NCBI RefSeq assembly: GCF_034366625.1
Contig: NZ_JAXMIH010000023.1
Coordinates: forward strand, 186,001 to 250,000
DNA: 64,000 bases
Origin: Prosthecobacter sp.
GTDB taxonomy: Bacteria; Verrucomicrobiota; Verrucomicrobiia; Verrucomicrobiales; Verrucomicrobiaceae
Direction: 5' to 3'
The position numbers were made by a program, and so were the translations under genes. Positions 62,921 to 64,000 of the stretch are shown here, in pieces; the stretch's first letter is position 1; each line of letters starts with the position of its first letter. The notes beneath the pieces were generated by a model. That model saw nothing but the letters and a program-made list of their open reading frames with translations, was not told the origin of the DNA and did not search any database.

Positions 62921-64000
62921 GCGCTTCAAAGACTTGGACTTTCTCCGGCATCCCTCATCTCTACCGCCACCAGAAGGGCACGTATTACGCCCGTCTCTCC
63001 ATCGGCGGCAAACCGACTTTTCGCAGTCTCAAGACCAAGGTTTTGAGTGTGGCGAAACCCCAACTCAACGAGATCCTTCAAGACAACGCCCATCGTGATG
63101 AGCTGGGCAAGGATACCGTCATCACTGAAAAAATGACTGGAGCGGAGGCGCTAGTCATCCGCGAAAGCCAGCTTCAAAACGACCCATCCACCAAGAAAAG
63201 CACCAAGCGCTACTGGAAGGAAATTGTCGGACTCATCAAGAAAACTTGGCCCGATTTCGCCGCCTTGGAGATGCGTCGAATCTCTGTTCAGCACTGTGAG
63301 CAATGGGCAGGTGAGGCGGTCAAGGTGATGTCAGCCACTCGTTTCAACAATTGCCTCCTCATTTTGAAATCCCTGTTCAAAATCGCCATCAAACAAGGGG
63401 TGCGCCGCACCAATCCGGCTCTTGAGGTCAAGCGGGCAAAGGTTCGTCCAAAAGACCTCTCCGGTAAGCTGCCCAGCAAAAGCCACTTCAAGGAGTGGGT
63501 GGCGGCACTTCGCGCCGCTCGTGGCTGGACCTCTCAGGATCGAGCCGATTTCGTGGAGTTTCTGGCTTACACTGGGATGCGTCTCGGTGAATCAAAGTTC
63601 GTGCTTTGGAAGCACTGCGATTTTTCAAAAGGCGAATTCCTTGTGCTTGGTGATCCCACAGACGGCACCAAGAACGGCTTGTTTCGGCGCATTCCGATGA
63701 TTGCAGCCGCCAGAGAGTTGCTGGAGAAGATGAAGGCGCGTAGCAAACCCGCTTCGGTCGATGAGCCGGTGATTCGTGTGAAAAGCGCCTATGCAGCAAT
63801 GGGGCGGGCGGCCAACAAAATTGGCATCCCTCCGCTCAGTCACCACGACTTGCGCCATCTTTTCGCGACGATTTGTATCGAGTCAGGCGTTGATATACCG
63901 ACTGTCTCGCGCTGGCTGGGTCATCGGGATGGAGGGATTTTGGCAATGAAGGTTTACGGACATCTTCGGAACGAGCATTCTCTGGCGGCGGCGACCCGTG
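62917..64000 (+). CDS. Tyrosine recombinase/integrase (runs off the window)
   Basis: ATG 62917 overlaps the kinase stop (ATGA) and the frame stays open for 361 codons to the window end. An N-terminal SAM-like domain includes an Arm-binding-like start (YARLSIGGKPTFRSLKTK) and a core-binding region near 90-175. The catalytic domain shows Arg in TGMRLGE, HDLRH (His-x-x-Arg), the LGHRDG His and nucleophile Tyr in KVYGH. All visible catalytic residues are intact and the chain is nearly complete. It is probably the integrase of a genomic island that entered the kinase gene. Codon use is less GC-rich than in neighbouring genes, as expected for acquired DNA. Confidence 0.93.
   Translation, partial: MSASKTWTFSGIPHLYRHQKGTYYARLSIGGKPTFRSLKTKVLSVAKPQLNEILQDNAHRDELGKDTVITEKMTGAEALVIRESQLQNDPSTKKSTKRYWKEIVGLIKKTWPDFAALEMRRISVQHCEQWAGEAVKVMSATRFNNCLLILKSLFKIAIKQGVRRTNPALEVKRAKVRPKDLSGKLPSKSHFKEWVAALRAARGWTSQDRADFVEFLAYTGMRLGESKFVLWKHCDFSKGEFLVLGDPTDGTKNGLFRRIPMIAAARELLEKMKARSKPASVDEPVIRVKSAYAAMGRAANKIGIPPLSHHDLRHLFATICIESGVDIPTVSRWLGHRDGGILAMKVYGHLRNEHSLAAATR

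Noticed and set aside
1-64000. CRISPR array, rRNA or tRNA gene
   Set aside because: No regularly spaced direct repeats, rRNA-like conserved blocks or tRNA cloverleaf patterns were seen on either strand by reading; small or unusual tRNAs could still be missed.

Overview
The window reads as a Verrucomicrobia chromosome segment, probably Verrucomicrobiaceae. The evidence is a c-type cytochrome/DUF1549/DUF1553 (PSD1) protein, a secreted sulfatase, an SHD1-domain protein, a PEP-CTERM protein, planctomycete-type ECF sigma factors, a DUF6807 protein, a degenerate SGNH hydrolase and very large Calx-beta proteins, all at high GC. No rRNA, tRNA or CRISPR array was recognised.

Layout. 0-3 kb: the end of an unidentified gene, an ECF sigma factor and aspS meet at a long palindrome that supplies both stop codons. 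2.9-6.6 kb: a tight forward trio of cupredoxin, transmembrane adenylate cyclase and outer-membrane barrel. 6.6-9 kb: a sulfatase and a second ECF sigma factor with a clear terminator. 9-11.6 kb: a reverse deoA/amidohydrolase/dtd cluster. 11.7-25 kb: a PSD1 cytochrome protein, then mostly reverse housekeeping and envelope genes (SHD1 protein, pyruvate kinase, TatD, HtrA protease, Gfo/Idh/MocA protein, quinoprotein-like propeller, PepSY protein, GT2), then a methyltransferase.

25.2-34.7 kb holds one 3174-codon gene for a secreted metzincin-type protease with about nine Calx-beta domains. Two of these are split by large insertions at the same loop. 34.7-39.8 kb: degenerate SGNH hydrolase, KamA-type radical SAM enzyme, a REP-associated tyrosine transposase with matching terminal inverted repeats, an AT-rich orphan and a 460-base gap. 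39.8-55.9 kb: RND transporter, DUF3445 protein, CPBP protease, CE15 esterase, a polyphosphate block (ROK kinase, Ppx/HD, PPK1), aquaglyceroporin, a secreted beta-rich protein, TatD, DUF6807 protein and a small lipoprotein.

56-64 kb: a Tat-exported unknown, then a PEP-CTERM protein, a third ECF sigma factor, an FG-GAP surface protein and a Ser/Thr kinase. A 30-base element lies upstream of the PEP-CTERM and FG-GAP genes, and a diverged copy lies upstream of the kinase. This suggests one regulon, possibly read by the neighbouring sigma factor. The kinase is cut off in its activation segment beside a perfect 16-bp inverted repeat, and a tyrosine recombinase follows at once, so the window seems to end inside an integrated element.
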